Below are positions 51,366 through 61,692 of a stretch of 64,000 nucleotides of DNA, in pieces; the stretch's first letter is position 1, and each line of letters opens with the position of its first letter. The notes below the pieces were generated by a model, which was given only the letters and a program-made list of their open reading frames with translations, did no database searches and had not been told where the DNA came from. Both the position numbers and the translations under genes were made by a program. This DNA is from Bacteroidaceae bacterium (GTDB lineage Bacteria; Bacteroidota; Bacteroidia; Bacteroidales; Bacteroidaceae), in the NCBI GenBank assembly GCA_902362375.1, contig CABIVS010000004.1:1-64000 (forward strand), in the 5' to 3' direction.

Positions 51366-51904
51366 TAAAGAAAGAAGAAGTATACAAGATAGGATTGTTC
51401 AATAAACCGCACGGCATTCACGGCGAATTGCAGTTTACCTTCACGGACGACATTTTCGACCGTGTCGACTGTGATTACCTGATATGCCTGCTCGATGGCA
51501 TCTTCGTGCCTTTCTTCATCGAAGAATACCGTTTCCGTTCAGACTCCACCGCCTTGGTAAAACTGGAAGGAGTCGACAGTGCCGAACGTGCCCGAATGTT
51601 CACCAACATTGAAGTCTACTTCCCTGTGAAACACGCAGAAGAAGCGGAAGACGGCGAACTGTCCTGGAACTTCTTCATCGGTTTCCGGATGGAAGACATC
51701 CATCACGGACTTCTGGGAGAAGTAATAGACGTAGATACCACTACGGTAAACACCCTTTTCGTGGTTGAAGGAGCGGAAGAAGAGGAACTGCTCGTTCCCG
51801 CCCAGGAGGAATTTATCGTAGGAATAGACCAGAAACAGAAACTCATCACGGTGGAACTTCCCGAAGGGTTGCTCAATCTGGAGGAATTGGAAGATGACCG
51901 GTGA
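51362..51904 (+). CDS. rimM: 16S rRNA processing protein RimM
   Basis: A 180-residue 30S-assembly factor that binds ribosomal protein S19. N-terminal RimM barrel: [21 protein letters not shown]-terminal PRC domain: [28 protein letters not shown], then [13 protein letters not shown]. The ATG overlaps the murA stop (ATGA), indicating coupled translation. Confidence 0.93.
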   Translation: MIKKEEVYKIGLFNKPHGIHGELQFTFTDDIFDRVDCDYLICLLDGIFVPFFIEEYRFRSDSTALVKLEGVDSAERARMFTNIEVYFPVKHAEEAEDGELSWNFFIGFRMEDIHHGLLGEVIDVDTTTVNTLFVVEGAEEEELLVPAQEEFIVGIDQKQKLITVELPEGLLNLEELEDDR

Positions 51905-51979
51905 GAACGAATCAAACGATGAGCCGCTCATCCACTGAAAATAGTAAATAGTAAATCGTAAAAACAGTAAATACCCGAG

Positions 51980-52840
51980 ATGCCAAAGAGAAGACGAAGT
52001 AAAGCTTTCTGGAAAAATTTCAAGTTCAAGTATAAACTAACGATCGTTAATGAAAATACACTTGAAGAAATTGTCGGACTTCGTGTATCCAAGCTCAATG
52101 GACTTTCCGTATTACTTTGCGTGCTGGCAGTGCTTTTCCTGATTGCTTCCTGCATCATCACCTTCACCCCGCTGCGCAACTACCTCCCCGGATACATGAA
52201 CAGTGAAGTCCGTACACAAATCGTGGACAATGCCCTGCGTGTAGACTCTTTGCAACAAGTGCTCAACAAGCAGAATCTTTACATCATGAACATTCAGGAT
52301 ATCTTCAGTGGAAAAGTACCCATCGACAGCGTGCAGACCCTCGATTCGCTGACCGCTGCCCGCGAAGACACACTGATGGAACGTACCAAACGTGAAGAAG
52401 AATTCCGCCGTCAGTATGAAGAGAATGAAAAATATAACCTGACCTCCATCACTTCCCAACCGGACGTGACCGGACTTATTTTATACCGTCCGACACGAGG
52501 CATGGTGTCCGACCACTTCAATGCCGAAAAGAAACATTACGGCACCGACATCGCCGCCAATCCCAACGAAAGCGTACTGGCAACCATGGACGGAACCGTC
52601 ATCCTAAGCACATACACCGCCGAAACGGGTTACCTGATTGGCGTACAACATAACCAGGATTTAATTTCAATCTATAAACACTGCGGCTCCCTCCTGAAAA
52701 AGGAAGGTGAACGCGTAAAAGGAGGCGAAGCCATCGCTCTGGTAGGAAACAGCGGCACACTTAGTACAGGGCCGCACCTCCATTTCGAACTTTGGTATAA
52801 AGGTCATCCGGTAAATCCCGAAAAATACATCGTATTTTAA
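51980..52840 (+). CDS. M23 family membrane-anchored metallopeptidase
   Basis: A 286-residue protein with a basic cytoplasmic N-terminus (PKRRRSKAFWKNFKFKYK), one membrane segment about residues 37-58, a helical linker and a C-terminal LytM/M23 domain. The zinc motifs are complete: HYGTD and the C-terminal GPHLHFELW. Such proteins cleave or regulate cleavage of peptidoglycan cross-links. It sits in the murA-rimM-M23-dxr-rseP string, all co-directional. Confidence 0.9.
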   Translation: MPKRRRSKAFWKNFKFKYKLTIVNENTLEEIVGLRVSKLNGLSVLLCVLAVLFLIASCIITFTPLRNYLPGYMNSEVRTQIVDNALRVDSLQQVLNKQNLYIMNIQDIFSGKVPIDSVQTLDSLTAAREDTLMERTKREEEFRRQYEENEKYNLTSITSQPDVTGLILYRPTRGMVSDHFNAEKKHYGTDIAANPNESVLATMDGTVILSTYTAETGYLIGVQHNQDLISIYKHCGSLLKKEGERVKGGEAIALVGNSGTLSTGPHLHFELWYKGHPVNPEKYIVF

Positions 52841-52854
52841 GTGATAATAGAAAA

Positions 52855-54024
52855 ATGAATATAGAGACTAACAAAAAGAAAAAACAAATAGCTATCCTAG
52901 GTTCAACAGGCTCCATCGGGACACAGGCTCTGCAAGTCATCGAGGAACATCCCGACCTGTACGAAGCCTATGCGCTGACAGCCAACAACCGCGTGGAACT
53001 ACTGATTGCCCAAGCACGGAAGTTCCAGCCGGAAGTGGTAGTGATAGCCAACGAAGAAAAGTATTCCGAACTGAAAGAAGCATTGAGCGACCTGCCCATC
53101 AAAGTGTACGCAGGCACAGACGCTATCTGTCAGATTGTAGAAGCAGGCCCCATCGACATGGTGCTGACAGCCATGGTCGGTTATGCCGGACTAAAACCAA
53201 CCATCAACGCCATCCGCGCCAAGAAAGCGATTGCGTTGGCCAATAAAGAAACATTGGTAGTAGCGGGTGAACTGATTAATCAGTTGGCACAACAATATCG
53301 CACTCCGATTCTGCCGGTAGACTCTGAACACTCTGCTGTTTTTCAGTGTTTAGCAGGAGAAGTGGGCAACCCGATTGAGAAAGTGATATTGACAGCCTCC
53401 GGAGGTCCGTTCCGGACTTGCACCTTGGAACAGCTGAAATCCGTCACAAAGACGCAAGCCTTGAAACACCCCAACTGGGAAATGGGAGCAAAAATCACAA
53501 TCGACTCCGCTTCCATGATGAATAAAGGTTTTGAAGTGATCGAAGCTAAATGGTTGTTCGGTGTGCAGCCCAGCCAGATCGAAGTGGTGGTACATCCGCA
53601 ATCAGTCATCCACTCGATGGTGCAGTTTGAAGACGGAGCTGTCAAGGCACAACTTGGGATGCCAGATATGCGCCTGCCCATCCAGTACGCATTCTCTTAT
53701 CCCGACCGTATCAGTTCTTCTTTCGACAGGCTCGATTTCTCCCAATGCACGAACCTGACGTTTGAGCAACCCGATACGAAACGGTTCCGCAACCTGGCAC
53801 TCGCCTACGAAGCGATGTATCGCGGAGGGAATATGCCCTGTATCGTCAATGCTGCCAATGAAGTAGTGGTAGCCTCTTTCCTGAAAGACGGCATCAGCTT
53901 CCTCGGCATGAGCGACGTGATAGAGAAAACAATGGAACGGGCTACCTTCATCGCCAATCCGACATACGATGATTATGTAGCTACGGATGCGGAAGCAAGG
54001 AAAATAGCAGCCAGTCTGATATAA
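52855..54024 (+). CDS. dxr: 1-deoxy-D-xylulose-5-phosphate reductoisomerase
   Basis: A 389-residue NADPH enzyme of the MEP isoprenoid pathway. Landmarks: the NADPH motif ILGSTGSIGTQAL, ANKETLVVAGELI, PVDSEHSAVFQCL (metal and substrate binding), TASGGPFR, HPNWEMGAKITIDSASMMNKGFEVIEA and HPQSVIHSMV. It begins 14 bp after the M23 peptidase gene. The presence of dxr fits the menaquinone synthesis also encoded here. Confidence 0.96.
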   Translation: MNIETNKKKKQIAILGSTGSIGTQALQVIEEHPDLYEAYALTANNRVELLIAQARKFQPEVVVIANEEKYSELKEALSDLPIKVYAGTDAICQIVEAGPIDMVLTAMVGYAGLKPTINAIRAKKAIALANKETLVVAGELINQLAQQYRTPILPVDSEHSAVFQCLAGEVGNPIEKVILTASGGPFRTCTLEQLKSVTKTQALKHPNWEMGAKITIDSASMMNKGFEVIEAKWLFGVQPSQIEVVVHPQSVIHSMVQFEDGAVKAQLGMPDMRLPIQYAFSYPDRISSSFDRLDFSQCTNLTFEQPDTKRFRNLALAYEAMYRGGNMPCIVNAANEVVVASFLKDGISFLGMSDVIEKTMERATFIANPTYDDYVATDAEARKIAASLI

Positions 54025-54153
54025 TCCGCTTCATCCCATTGATGAACAAAGAAAATAAAGAAATTGATTAGTATTAATATAAATTGAAAATAGCCTTTAT
54101 ATCCTCTCTTCGGTAGAGAATTCGTTGAAGGCTTTAAACTGTAAATAGACTAT

Positions 54154-55509
54154 ATGGAAACATTTTTGATTCGTGCCCTGCAATTGATTATGAGCTTATC
54201 CTTGCTCGTTATCATTCATGAAGGCGGGCATTTTCTTTTTGCCCGTTTGTTTAAGGTGCGTGTAGAAAAATTCTGCCTATTTTTTGACCCTTGGTTCACC
54301 CTTTTTAAGTTCAAACCCAAGAAAAGTGACACAGAGTATGCAGTAGGTTGGTTGCCATTGGGCGGTTATGTCAAGATAGCCGGTATGATTGATGAGTCGA
54401 TGGATACCGAGCAGATGAAACAACCCGAACAACCGTGGGAGTTCCGCTCCAAGCCGGCGTGGCAACGTCTGCTGATAATGGTGGGTGGCGTACTGTTCAA
54501 CTTCCTGTTGGCACTGTTCATCTACTCCATGATTCTTTTTGCATGGGGCGACCAGTATATAAAGGTACAGGAAGCTCCTCTGGGTATGGAATTCAACGAG
54601 ACCGCCAAAGCGGTAGGTTTCCAGGACGGTGATATCCTCCTTTCTGCCGACGGTGTTCCTTTCGAACGTTATGACGGCGACATGTTGAGCCAGATTGCCG
54701 ATGCACGCGAAGTAAGCGTCATCCGTAACGGAGCAAAAGCCTCCGTCTATATCCCGGAAGACCTGATGCAACGCCTTCTGGCAGACAGCGTCCGTTTCGC
54801 CTCTTACCGTTTCCCGTACGTTATAGACAGCGTAATGGTGAACTCTCCTGCCGCACAAGCAGGAATCCAGGCAGGTGACAGCATCATCGCCCTGAACGGA
54901 ACCCCCATCTCTTTCTCCGACTTTAAAGAAGCGATGGCAGAACGTAAGAAAAACGAAGCAACCCTGCTCAAAGACAGCATAGATCCGCGCCTAATCACGC
55001 TGACTTATGTGCGTAACGGCGCAACAGACACACTAAGTATGCGTGTAGACTCCGCCTACCTGATGGGTGTAACCGCCTGTCTCGTCACAGACCGTCTGCT
55101 CCCTATGGTAAAAAAAGAATATGCTTTCTTTGAATCCTTCCCCGCAGGTGTCTCCCTCGGTGTGAAAACCCTGAAAGGCTATGTAGGAAACATGAAATAC
55201 CTCTTCTCGAAAGAAGGAGCCAAACAGCTGGGCGGCTTCGGAACGATCGGCAGCATCTTCCCCGCTACCTGGGACTGGCATCAGTTCTGGTATATGACGG
55301 CCTTCCTTTCCATCATTCTGGCTTTCATGAACATCCTCCCTATCCCCGCATTAGACGGTGGACACGTGCTCTTCCTCTTCTACGAGATGATAGCACGCCG
55401 CAAACCGAGCGACAAGTTTATGGAATACGCCCAGATGACCGGTATGATTCTACTCTTCGGTCTGTTGATATGGGCTAACTTCAATGATATTTTGCGATTC
55501 TTCTTCTAG
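54154..55509 (+). CDS. rseP: RIP metalloprotease RseP
   Basis: A 451-residue site-2 intramembrane zinc protease. The active site is IIHEGGH (His22, Glu23, His26) in the first membrane helix and MNILPIPALDGGH near the C-terminus. Two PDZ-like segments lie between (GFQDGDILLSADGVPF and SPAAQAGIQAGDSIIALNGTPI). The family cleaves anti-sigma factors in envelope stress or remnant signal peptides. It is last in the co-directional string, followed by a strong hairpin. Confidence 0.94.
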   Translation: METFLIRALQLIMSLSLLVIIHEGGHFLFARLFKVRVEKFCLFFDPWFTLFKFKPKKSDTEYAVGWLPLGGYVKIAGMIDESMDTEQMKQPEQPWEFRSKPAWQRLLIMVGGVLFNFLLALFIYSMILFAWGDQYIKVQEAPLGMEFNETAKAVGFQDGDILLSADGVPFERYDGDMLSQIADAREVSVIRNGAKASVYIPEDLMQRLLADSVRFASYRFPYVIDSVMVNSPAAQAGIQAGDSIIALNGTPISFSDFKEAMAERKKNEATLLKDSIDPRLITLTYVRNGATDTLSMRVDSAYLMGVTACLVTDRLLPMVKKEYAFFESFPAGVSLGVKTLKGYVGNMKYLFSKEGAKQLGGFGTIGSIFPATWDWHQFWYMTAFLSIILAFMNILPIPALDGGHVLFLFYEMIARRKPSDKFMEYAQMTGMILLFGLLIWANFNDILRFFF

Positions 55510-55551
55510 TGAGCGCAACAATAGAAAGTATACACAAAGAATAAGAGGAAT

Positions 55552-55634
55552 ATAATTTAGGCACGGATTACACAGATTTCGCGGTCTTTTTTAAACTAAA
55601 ACCGTGTAATCTGTGTAATCCGTGCCTAAATTAT
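55552..55634. terminator. 27-bp perfect inverted repeat between rseP and the convergent gene
   Basis: The arms 55552-55578 and 55608-55634 are perfect reverse complements (GGCACGGATTACACAGATT core) with a 29-nt loop. The core phrase is one I associate with dispersed intergenic repeats in Bacteroides. It lies between convergent genes and could stop transcription from both sides. Confidence 0.65.
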
Positions 55635-55680
55635 ATCAATGCAGATGTTTTGACAGCTCTTTTTTTATTGTTGTTTGTCT

Positions 55681-56562
55681 TTAAATCTTCAACATCTTCT
55701 TCTCTCTCTCCAAATCCGTCTCATCCAACTTAGGTGAAGGTACCGTGCACGTTTTGATATAATCCCCCTCCTGACACGTATAATTATAGTACACCTCCAA
55801 TTCCGGAGTCAATTCCGCCCGCGGAACCAGACACCCTTCCATCTCCAGAAACTGATTAACATCCGTACTATCCGACTGTTTCACCAACACAATACGACGC
55901 GCAATCGGATTATGATTGTAGTCCAGACAGAGATAAAGCCCTTTCAGCATATTCGGAAACTCATAATGCGGAAGTTGCAGGTAAATAGTCACCAGCGCAA
56001 ACTGTGGCAAATCCCTTTCGTTGAACATCAGGTAAGAGTTCTGATGATTACTGATAATCCCGCTCCCCCAATGCACCGACTTATACGCATTAATCATCCC
56101 CACTTTCACATACTCATTATTCTCGGAAGCACCAATCATGTACGGCTCGATCTTCAGGCTATCCGTAGAAGACGACAAACTGTAACTAAGATACATACCG
56201 CTATAATTATACACCTCCTGCACAGACTCCTTCGCCTCCTTCCCCAGCAACTTGATAAAAGAGTTGCCACTCTCCGCCTCGCTCTGCACGTCCGGCTCCA
56301 TCTCCTGAAGCAACAGCCTCACCGATCCCACATTATTTAATAAGCGTTTCTTGGAAACATTATTCACCAGCGCCAAAGCCTCATCCAGCGCTTCGTCCGG
56401 TGTGCGTGTTTTCAATAAGTCGATATAAGCGGGAAGCACACTCGAATACAAAGCAGACAACACACTCGGAGCCATATCCACCCGGTCGGCAATTTCTTTC
56501 ATCTTCACCCCGTTGTTGCGCAGGTACTCTATTCTTTTATAAATATCCGTAAGTTCGTCCAT
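55681..56562 (-). CDS. regulator-like protein with N-terminal HTH, divergent from the phosphonate cluster
   Basis: A predicted 293-residue protein. The N-terminus (IYKRIEYLRNNGVKMKEIADRVDMAPSVLSALYSSVLPAY) is a clear helix-turn-helix; the remaining 240 residues are an unrecognised alpha/beta domain that may bind a ligand. I start at the ATG at 56562 where the HTH begins; a start at 56628 would add 22 residues. It is transcribed away from DUF5690-phnX-phnW, the usual position of a local regulator, so control of phosphonate use is likely but inferred. Confidence 0.7.
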   Translation of the reverse strand: MDELTDIYKRIEYLRNNGVKMKEIADRVDMAPSVLSALYSSVLPAYIDLLKTRTPDEALDEALALVNNVSKKRLLNNVGSVRLLLQEMEPDVQSEAESGNSFIKLLGKEAKESVQEVYNYSGMYLSYSLSSSTDSLKIEPYMIGASENNEYVKVGMINAYKSVHWGSGIISNHQNSYLMFNERDLPQFALVTIYLQLPHYEFPNMLKGLYLCLDYNHNPIARRIVLVKQSDSTDVNQFLEMEGCLVPRAELTPELEVYYNYTCQEGDYIKTCTVPSPKLDETDLEREKKMLKI

Positions 56563-56717
56563 GATTTTTCGGTCTGTTAATTGATTCCGTTGCAAAGGAA
56601 TGACTAAAGTATTATGTTTGTATTGCATGAATATTACATTAATATTTCAGTACACAGAAAGGCACATATATACAATATGATTCATTGAAATTCATTTTTT
56701 CACTCGTTCCGGCACCC

Positions 56718-56725
56718 TACTTTTG
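56718..56725 (+). promoter_or_regulatory. promoter -7 element of the phosphonate operon
   Basis: TACTTTTG, ending 25 bp before the ATG at 56751 and downstream of the alternative start at 56685, which it rules against. Confidence 0.6.
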
Positions 56726-56750
56726 CACCGGAAACAAAAAAAATAGCATT

Positions 56751-58088
56751 ATGAATTTCAAAGAAAAACTGTCGCCTTCGGCCCAAAAGAAACTTTCCGA
56801 TTTACTCTTTATCCTTTATGCGGGAGGAGCGGCACTGCTGTCCTATTCATTAGTCTACGCACTACGCAAACCGTTCACCGCCGCCACATTCGACGGCATG
56901 GAACTATTTGGAATGGACTATAAGATAGCCACCAGCATCATCCAGATATTCGGATATATGGTATCCAAGTTTATCGGGATCAAACTTATTTCCGAACTGA
57001 AGAGAGAAGGCCGCCTGAAATTCATTCTTGTTTCTATTTTAGTGGCCGAACTCTCTTTGGTTCTTTTCGGATGCCTGCCCCGCCCGTTCAACGTGTTGGC
57101 GTTGTTCTTCAACGGACTGTCACTTGGCTGTATGTGGGGAGTCATCTTCAGTTTCCTCGAAGGACGCCGGGTGACGGATCTGCTCGCTTCCCTCTTCGGA
57201 CTCAGTATCGCAGTCAGTAGCGGCACAGCCAAATCCATCGGACTTTTCGTTGTCGACACCCTGCACGTCAGTGAGTTCTGGATGCCTGCACTGATCGGTG
57301 CGGTAGCATTGCCCCTGCTGGCAGGACTGGGCTATATCCTCGATCACCTGCCCAAACCGACTGCCGAAGACAAAGCGCTGCGTGTGGAACGTGTCACCCT
57401 CGACAAGCAACAACGTTGGAACCTGTTCCGCAGCTTTGCTCCCGTATTGACACTGCTTTTCTTCGCCAACCTCTTTCTCACCGTTTTACAAGATGTCAAG
57501 GAAGACTTTCTGGTGAAAATCATAGACGTCAATGCCGCCGGACTTTCCCCGTGGGTATTCGCCAAAGTGGACGGCGTGGTCACACTGATTATCCTGGCCA
57601 TTTTCGCCACTCTGGCAGTAATAAAAAGCCATATCAAAGTACTTTCCGTCCTATTAACCCTTGTCATTGCCGGAGCAATCACACTTAGCACTGTAGCATT
57701 CAACTATCATACCCTGCAACTTTCTCCGCTCGTTTGGTTATTTATCCAGAGCCTCTGCCTCTATTTTTCCTACTTGAGCTTTCAAACCATTTTCTTCGAC
57801 CGCTTCATCGCCTGTTTCCGCATCAAGGGAAATGTAGGTTTCTTCATAGCGATGGTCGACTCTATCGGCTACACAGGCACAGTGGTGGTATTGGTAGTGA
57901 AAGAATGTTTCAACCCGGATTTGAACTGGCTGGAGTTCTACAATACAATGGCAGGGACAGTAGGAATCGTCTGCACCTTCGCATTTACCTTAGCAATGAT
58001 TTATCTGACACAAAAATACAGAAAAGGGAAACAGGGTGAAATACGCGGGGACGAATCCTGCCCCGTCCCCTCCCTCGCTTCTTATTAA
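56751..58088 (+). CDS. DUF5690 family membrane protein, probable phosphonate transporter
   Basis: A 445-residue protein with about 12 membrane segments, MFS-like in layout and matching DUF5690 as I remember it (YALRKPFTAATFDG, KFIGIKLISELKREGR, GCMWGVIFSFLEGRRVTDLLAS, DRFIACFRIKGNVGFFIAM). Its gene is the first of an operon with phnX and phnW, so it most likely imports 2-aminoethylphosphonate or a relative. The transport role is inferred from context. The start at 56751 follows a promoter box and gives a normal N-terminus. Confidence 0.8.
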   Translation: MNFKEKLSPSAQKKLSDLLFILYAGGAALLSYSLVYALRKPFTAATFDGMELFGMDYKIATSIIQIFGYMVSKFIGIKLISELKREGRLKFILVSILVAELSLVLFGCLPRPFNVLALFFNGLSLGCMWGVIFSFLEGRRVTDLLASLFGLSIAVSSGTAKSIGLFVVDTLHVSEFWMPALIGAVALPLLAGLGYILDHLPKPTAEDKALRVERVTLDKQQRWNLFRSFAPVLTLLFFANLFLTVLQDVKEDFLVKIIDVNAAGLSPWVFAKVDGVVTLIILAIFATLAVIKSHIKVLSVLLTLVIAGAITLSTVAFNYHTLQLSPLVWLFIQSLCLYFSYLSFQTIFFDRFIACFRIKGNVGFFIAMVDSIGYTGTVVVLVVKECFNPDLNWLEFYNTMAGTVGIVCTFAFTLAMIYLTQKYRKGKQGEIRGDESCPVPSLASY

Positions 58089-58125
58089 TTTCCGACGAAT
58101 AAACCAATATTATATAGAAACAAGA

Positions 58126-58911
58126 ATGAAAAAGATTGAATGTATTATTATGGACTGGGCTGGTACAGCCGTTGACTATGGATGTTTTGCCCCCGTGGCT
58201 GCTTTTATCGAAGCATTCGCCGAAAAAGGACTGGTGATCGATGTTGTACAGACCCGCAAACCAATGGGACTACCCAAGATTCAACACATCCGCGAACTAC
58301 TTTCCATGTCTGACGTGAACGAACAGTTTACCGCCCGTTACCAACGCGCCTGGACGGAAGAAGACGTGGTAGAACTGAACCGCCTTTTCGAGAAGCATCT
58401 CTTCGCCTCTCTCGAAAACTACACAGACCCTATTCCGGGAGTAATCCCGACTTTGGAGAAGTTACGTGCCGCAGGTATTAAAATAGGATCGACCACCGGC
58501 TATACCCGCGAAATGATGGATGTAGTCCTCCCCGCCGCACAGGCAAAAGGATACCACGTGGATTATTGCGCCACTCCCAACCTGCTTCCCGCCGGACGTC
58601 CCGCTCCTTACATGATTTTTGAGAACCTGACGAAATTAGCAGTTCCCAGCCTCGACACCGTTATAAAAGTAGGCGACACGATTGCCGATATCCGCGAAGG
58701 AGTGAACGCGAAAGTGTATAGTGTAGGCGTGATTCTCGGCAGCAATGAGATGGCACTTACCGAAGCAGAGACAAAATCAATGCCTGCCTCCGAACTCGAA
58801 GCCCGCATCGCAGACGTCAAAGAGCGCATGCTTGCCGCAGGAGCTTCTTACGTGATACGCACTATCGAAGAACTTCCCGCACTGATTGAAACGATCAACG
58901 CCGGCAACTAA
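58126..58911 (+). CDS. phnX: phosphonoacetaldehyde hydrolase
   Basis: A 261-residue HAD-family enzyme that splits phosphonoacetaldehyde into acetaldehyde and phosphate. The nucleophile is Asp10 ([11 protein letters not shown]); the Schiff-base lysine should be Lys51 in [23 protein letters not shown] and [12 protein letters not shown] are the other HAD motifs. I start at the ATG at 58126; the longer in-frame start overlaps the transporter gene. Paired with phnW for 2-aminoethylphosphonate breakdown. Confidence 0.94.
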   Translation: MKKIECIIMDWAGTAVDYGCFAPVAAFIEAFAEKGLVIDVVQTRKPMGLPKIQHIRELLSMSDVNEQFTARYQRAWTEEDVVELNRLFEKHLFASLENYTDPIPGVIPTLEKLRAAGIKIGSTTGYTREMMDVVLPAAQAKGYHVDYCATPNLLPAGRPAPYMIFENLTKLAVPSLDTVIKVGDTIADIREGVNAKVYSVGVILGSNEMALTEAETKSMPASELEARIADVKERMLAAGASYVIRTIEELPALIETINAGN

Positions 58912-58984
58912 CATTCACGCCCGCACCCAACAATCAGAAAAAAACAAAATCATTTATTTATTCATTTCTAAAGAAAACATCATT

Positions 58985-60073
58985 ATGAAACCATATTTGC
59001 TATTAACTCCCGGACCTCTAACCACCTCTGAAACAGTAAAAGAAGCCATGATGACCGACTGGTGTACGTGGGACGAAGACTACAACCTCGGCATCGTTCA
59101 GGAACTCCGCAAAGACCTGGTTAACATCGCCACTAAAAAACCGGAAGAATACACCTCCATCCTTTTACAGGGAAGCGGAACCTATTGCGTGGAAGCCGTT
59201 TTGGGCGCCACCATCACCCCGAAAGACAAACTCCTGATTTGTAGCAACGGAGCCTATGGCGACCGTATGGGCAACATTGCAGAATATTACCACCTCGACT
59301 ACGACATGCTGGCTTTTGAAGAAACAGAGCAGGTATCAGTTGAATATGTAGACGATTATCTTAGCAATAATTCCGATATCACACATGTCGCTTTCGTTCA
59401 TTGCGAAACAACGACCGGTATCCTGAATCCGATCAAAGAACTATCCCACATCGTCAAGATGCACGGTAAAAAGCTGATTGTAGACTGTATGAGCAGCTTC
59501 GGAGGTATCCCCTTAGATGTAAACGAACTCGGTATCGACTTCCTGATCAGCAGTTCCAACAAGTGTATTCAGGGTGTACCGGGATTCGGATTCATCATCG
59601 CCCGCCGTTCGGAATTAAACCATTGCAAAGGAGTGGCACGCTCTCTTTCTCTGGACATCTACGACCAATGGGAAACAATGGAAAAGGGACACGGAAAATG
59701 GCGCTTCACTTCACCGACACATGTTGTCCGTGCTTTCAAACAAGCCCTGACGGAATTGATTGAAGAAGGAGGCGTAGAAGCACGTTACCAACGTTACTGC
59801 GAAAATCACCGTATTTTGGTGGAAGGTATGCGTGCACTCGGATTCACAACATTACTCGAAGATGACATCCAGTCGCCTATCATCACTTCTTTCCTTTATC
59901 CGCATGAAGGATTCGACTTCAAAACATTCTATTATGCACTGAAAAATAAAGGATTCGTGATTTACCCGGGAAAGATTTCAAAAGCAGATACCTTCCGTAT
60001 CGGCAACATCGGTGATGTGCATCCGGAAGACTTCCGCCGTCTGGTAGAAGTCATACGGGAAACGAAATACTAG
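58985..60073 (+). CDS. phnW: 2-aminoethylphosphonate:pyruvate aminotransferase
   Basis: A 362-residue PLP aminotransferase converting 2-aminoethylphosphonate and pyruvate to phosphonoacetaldehyde and alanine. Typical segments are [45 protein letters not shown] and [15 protein letters not shown] with the PLP Lys193. I start at the ATG at 58985; the upstream extension overlaps phnX. Its product feeds PhnX, giving a complete route from 2-aminoethylphosphonate to phosphate. Confidence 0.95.
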   Translation: MKPYLLLTPGPLTTSETVKEAMMTDWCTWDEDYNLGIVQELRKDLVNIATKKPEEYTSILLQGSGTYCVEAVLGATITPKDKLLICSNGAYGDRMGNIAEYYHLDYDMLAFEETEQVSVEYVDDYLSNNSDITHVAFVHCETTTGILNPIKELSHIVKMHGKKLIVDCMSSFGGIPLDVNELGIDFLISSSNKCIQGVPGFGFIIARRSELNHCKGVARSLSLDIYDQWETMEKGHGKWRFTSPTHVVRAFKQALTELIEEGGVEARYQRYCENHRILVEGMRALGFTTLLEDDIQSPIITSFLYPHEGFDFKTFYYALKNKGFVIYPGKISKADTFRIGNIGDVHPEDFRRLVEVIRETKY

Positions 60074-60137
60074 AAAGTCAAATCCTTCAAGTTCATCTTG
60101 AATGATTACTTACTAATATGTTGTATGATGTTCCTGC

Positions 60138-60183
60138 GAAGTTCTGAAAGACTTAATCCTCTTTCAGGACTTCATTATTTTCT
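60138..60183 (+). terminator. terminator of the phosphonate operon
   Basis: GAAGTTCTGAAAGA (60138-60151) pairs with TCTTTCAGGACTTC (60160-60173) with one wobble pair, followed by ATTATTTTCTTTT. Confidence 0.75.
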
Positions 60184-61578
60184 TTTCAGGGTGGAAGGCT
60201 GCGATAGCCTCAAGCTACTGACGATGGCTGCCACAACGGCAAACCCACTCCCCACCATCAGGCAAACAGCCGTGCTCCGGCTATGAGTGACAAAGCTGAA
60301 AAGCAATGCAACCAATGTTGTTCCGGTGGTCTGCCCCAACAGGCGGGCCATTCCCAGCATCCCACTGGCCCCTCCCGAACGCTGCGTAGGAGCGGAAGAA
60401 ATAATCGTGCTATTGTTCGGCGTCTGAAACAATCCGAAGCCCGCACCGCATAACATCAAACGCAGGATAATACTTATATCAGATGATTCGGCAGTCAGGC
60501 TGGAAAGCGAGAAAAGTCCGATGGCAAACAGAGCCATCCCGATACTTCCCAAGATACCGGGGTGAATACGCTCCACGAGATACCCTGCCAATGGAGCCGT
60601 GACCAACGTAGCCAACGGCCACGGAGTAAGCAAAAGTCCGGTCATCACCTCACTGTGTCCTAAAGTGTTCTGCAGGAAAAAGGGCAGGGAAACCATTGCC
60701 GACATTTGAGCGATAAAGGAACAAATGGAAGTCAGGATGGACAACCGGAAAATCGGAATCCGTAACAGGTCGAGTGGTAGTAACGGGGTAGTCTGCGCCA
60801 GTTGTCGGCGCACATAGTACGTGCCGACTACTGCCAATACAACCAGTTGGATGAAAAGAAAATCCATTTCCTCGTGATGGGCGAATCCGTCCAGCGTATA
60901 TATAAGCAGACCGAAGGTTACCGCATTCGCTATGGCGCTGATATAATCAAACTTGCGTTTCGAACGTTCCTCCTGCCTTGGCAGATGTTTGATGCCGAGA
61001 AACAATGCGGTAAGTCCCAACGGAACATTAATAGCAAATAACCAGTGCCAGCTGGCAATAGAAAGAATACCGCTCGCCACAGAAGGTCCGGCGGCAGCCG
61101 ATATGGCAACAACCATCGCATTAATCCCCATTCCCCGCCCAATCTGGCTCTTCGGATAGATATAACGTAGCTGTGCCGTATTCACGCTGGTGATGGCAGA
61201 AGCACTGAACCCCTGAAAAATACGGGCGACGGTTAGCGTCCAAAACGAATCGGACAAGGCACAGATCAATGAAGTGATGCAAAACAGCCCGATACCCGAA
61301 AGAAAGACTTTCCGGTAACCGATGATTTCACCTAAAGCGGAAAAAGACAATAGCGATATGACGATGGCCAACTGATAGCCGTTGATAATCCAGGTTGTTA
61401 CTGCGGGAGAAGTCCCAAAATCATGCGAAAGCGTGGGTAGTACGATATTGACGATGTTAATATCCAATACCGACATACAAAGAGCGAATCCGACGGACAC
61501 CACTGCCCAAATCCGTTTAGGCATCGGCAATCCGTCGGTTTCCTCTATTTTTTGAGTTGGATTTATTGATTGTACCAT
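60175..61578 (-). CDS. MFS multidrug exporter, DHA2 (14-helix) type
   Basis: A 467-residue inner-membrane transporter with about 14 membrane segments. Family motifs visible are ALCMSVLDINIVNIVLPTL (motif D-like at helix 1), GYQLAIVISLLSFSALGEIIGYRKVFLSGI, RIFQGFSASAITSVNTAQL and GMGINAMVVAISAAAGPSVAS. DHA2 members export drugs or toxic metabolites using the proton gradient; the substrate is unknown. It overlaps the terminator of the convergent phosphonate operon. Confidence 0.9.
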   Translation of the reverse strand: MVQSINPTQKIEETDGLPMPKRIWAVVSVGFALCMSVLDINIVNIVLPTLSHDFGTSPAVTTWIINGYQLAIVISLLSFSALGEIIGYRKVFLSGIGLFCITSLICALSDSFWTLTVARIFQGFSASAITSVNTAQLRYIYPKSQIGRGMGINAMVVAISAAAGPSVASGILSIASWHWLFAINVPLGLTALFLGIKHLPRQEERSKRKFDYISAIANAVTFGLLIYTLDGFAHHEEMDFLFIQLVVLAVVGTYYVRRQLAQTTPLLPLDLLRIPIFRLSILTSICSFIAQMSAMVSLPFFLQNTLGHSEVMTGLLLTPWPLATLVTAPLAGYLVERIHPGILGSIGMALFAIGLFSLSSLTAESSDISIILRLMLCGAGFGLFQTPNNSTIISSAPTQRSGGASGMLGMARLLGQTTGTTLVALLFSFVTHSRSTAVCLMVGSGFAVVAAIVSSLRLSQPSTLKRK

Positions 61579-61692
61579 AAAAACTTATTCTTGTAAGTGT
61601 AGTCGTTCCTCCCGGAGGGATTTGTAAAGGTAAACAAAACAATGACAGAGGTGTTTTTGTTTCCTTTGAAAAATAAGTTTTTTTAGTGCAGT

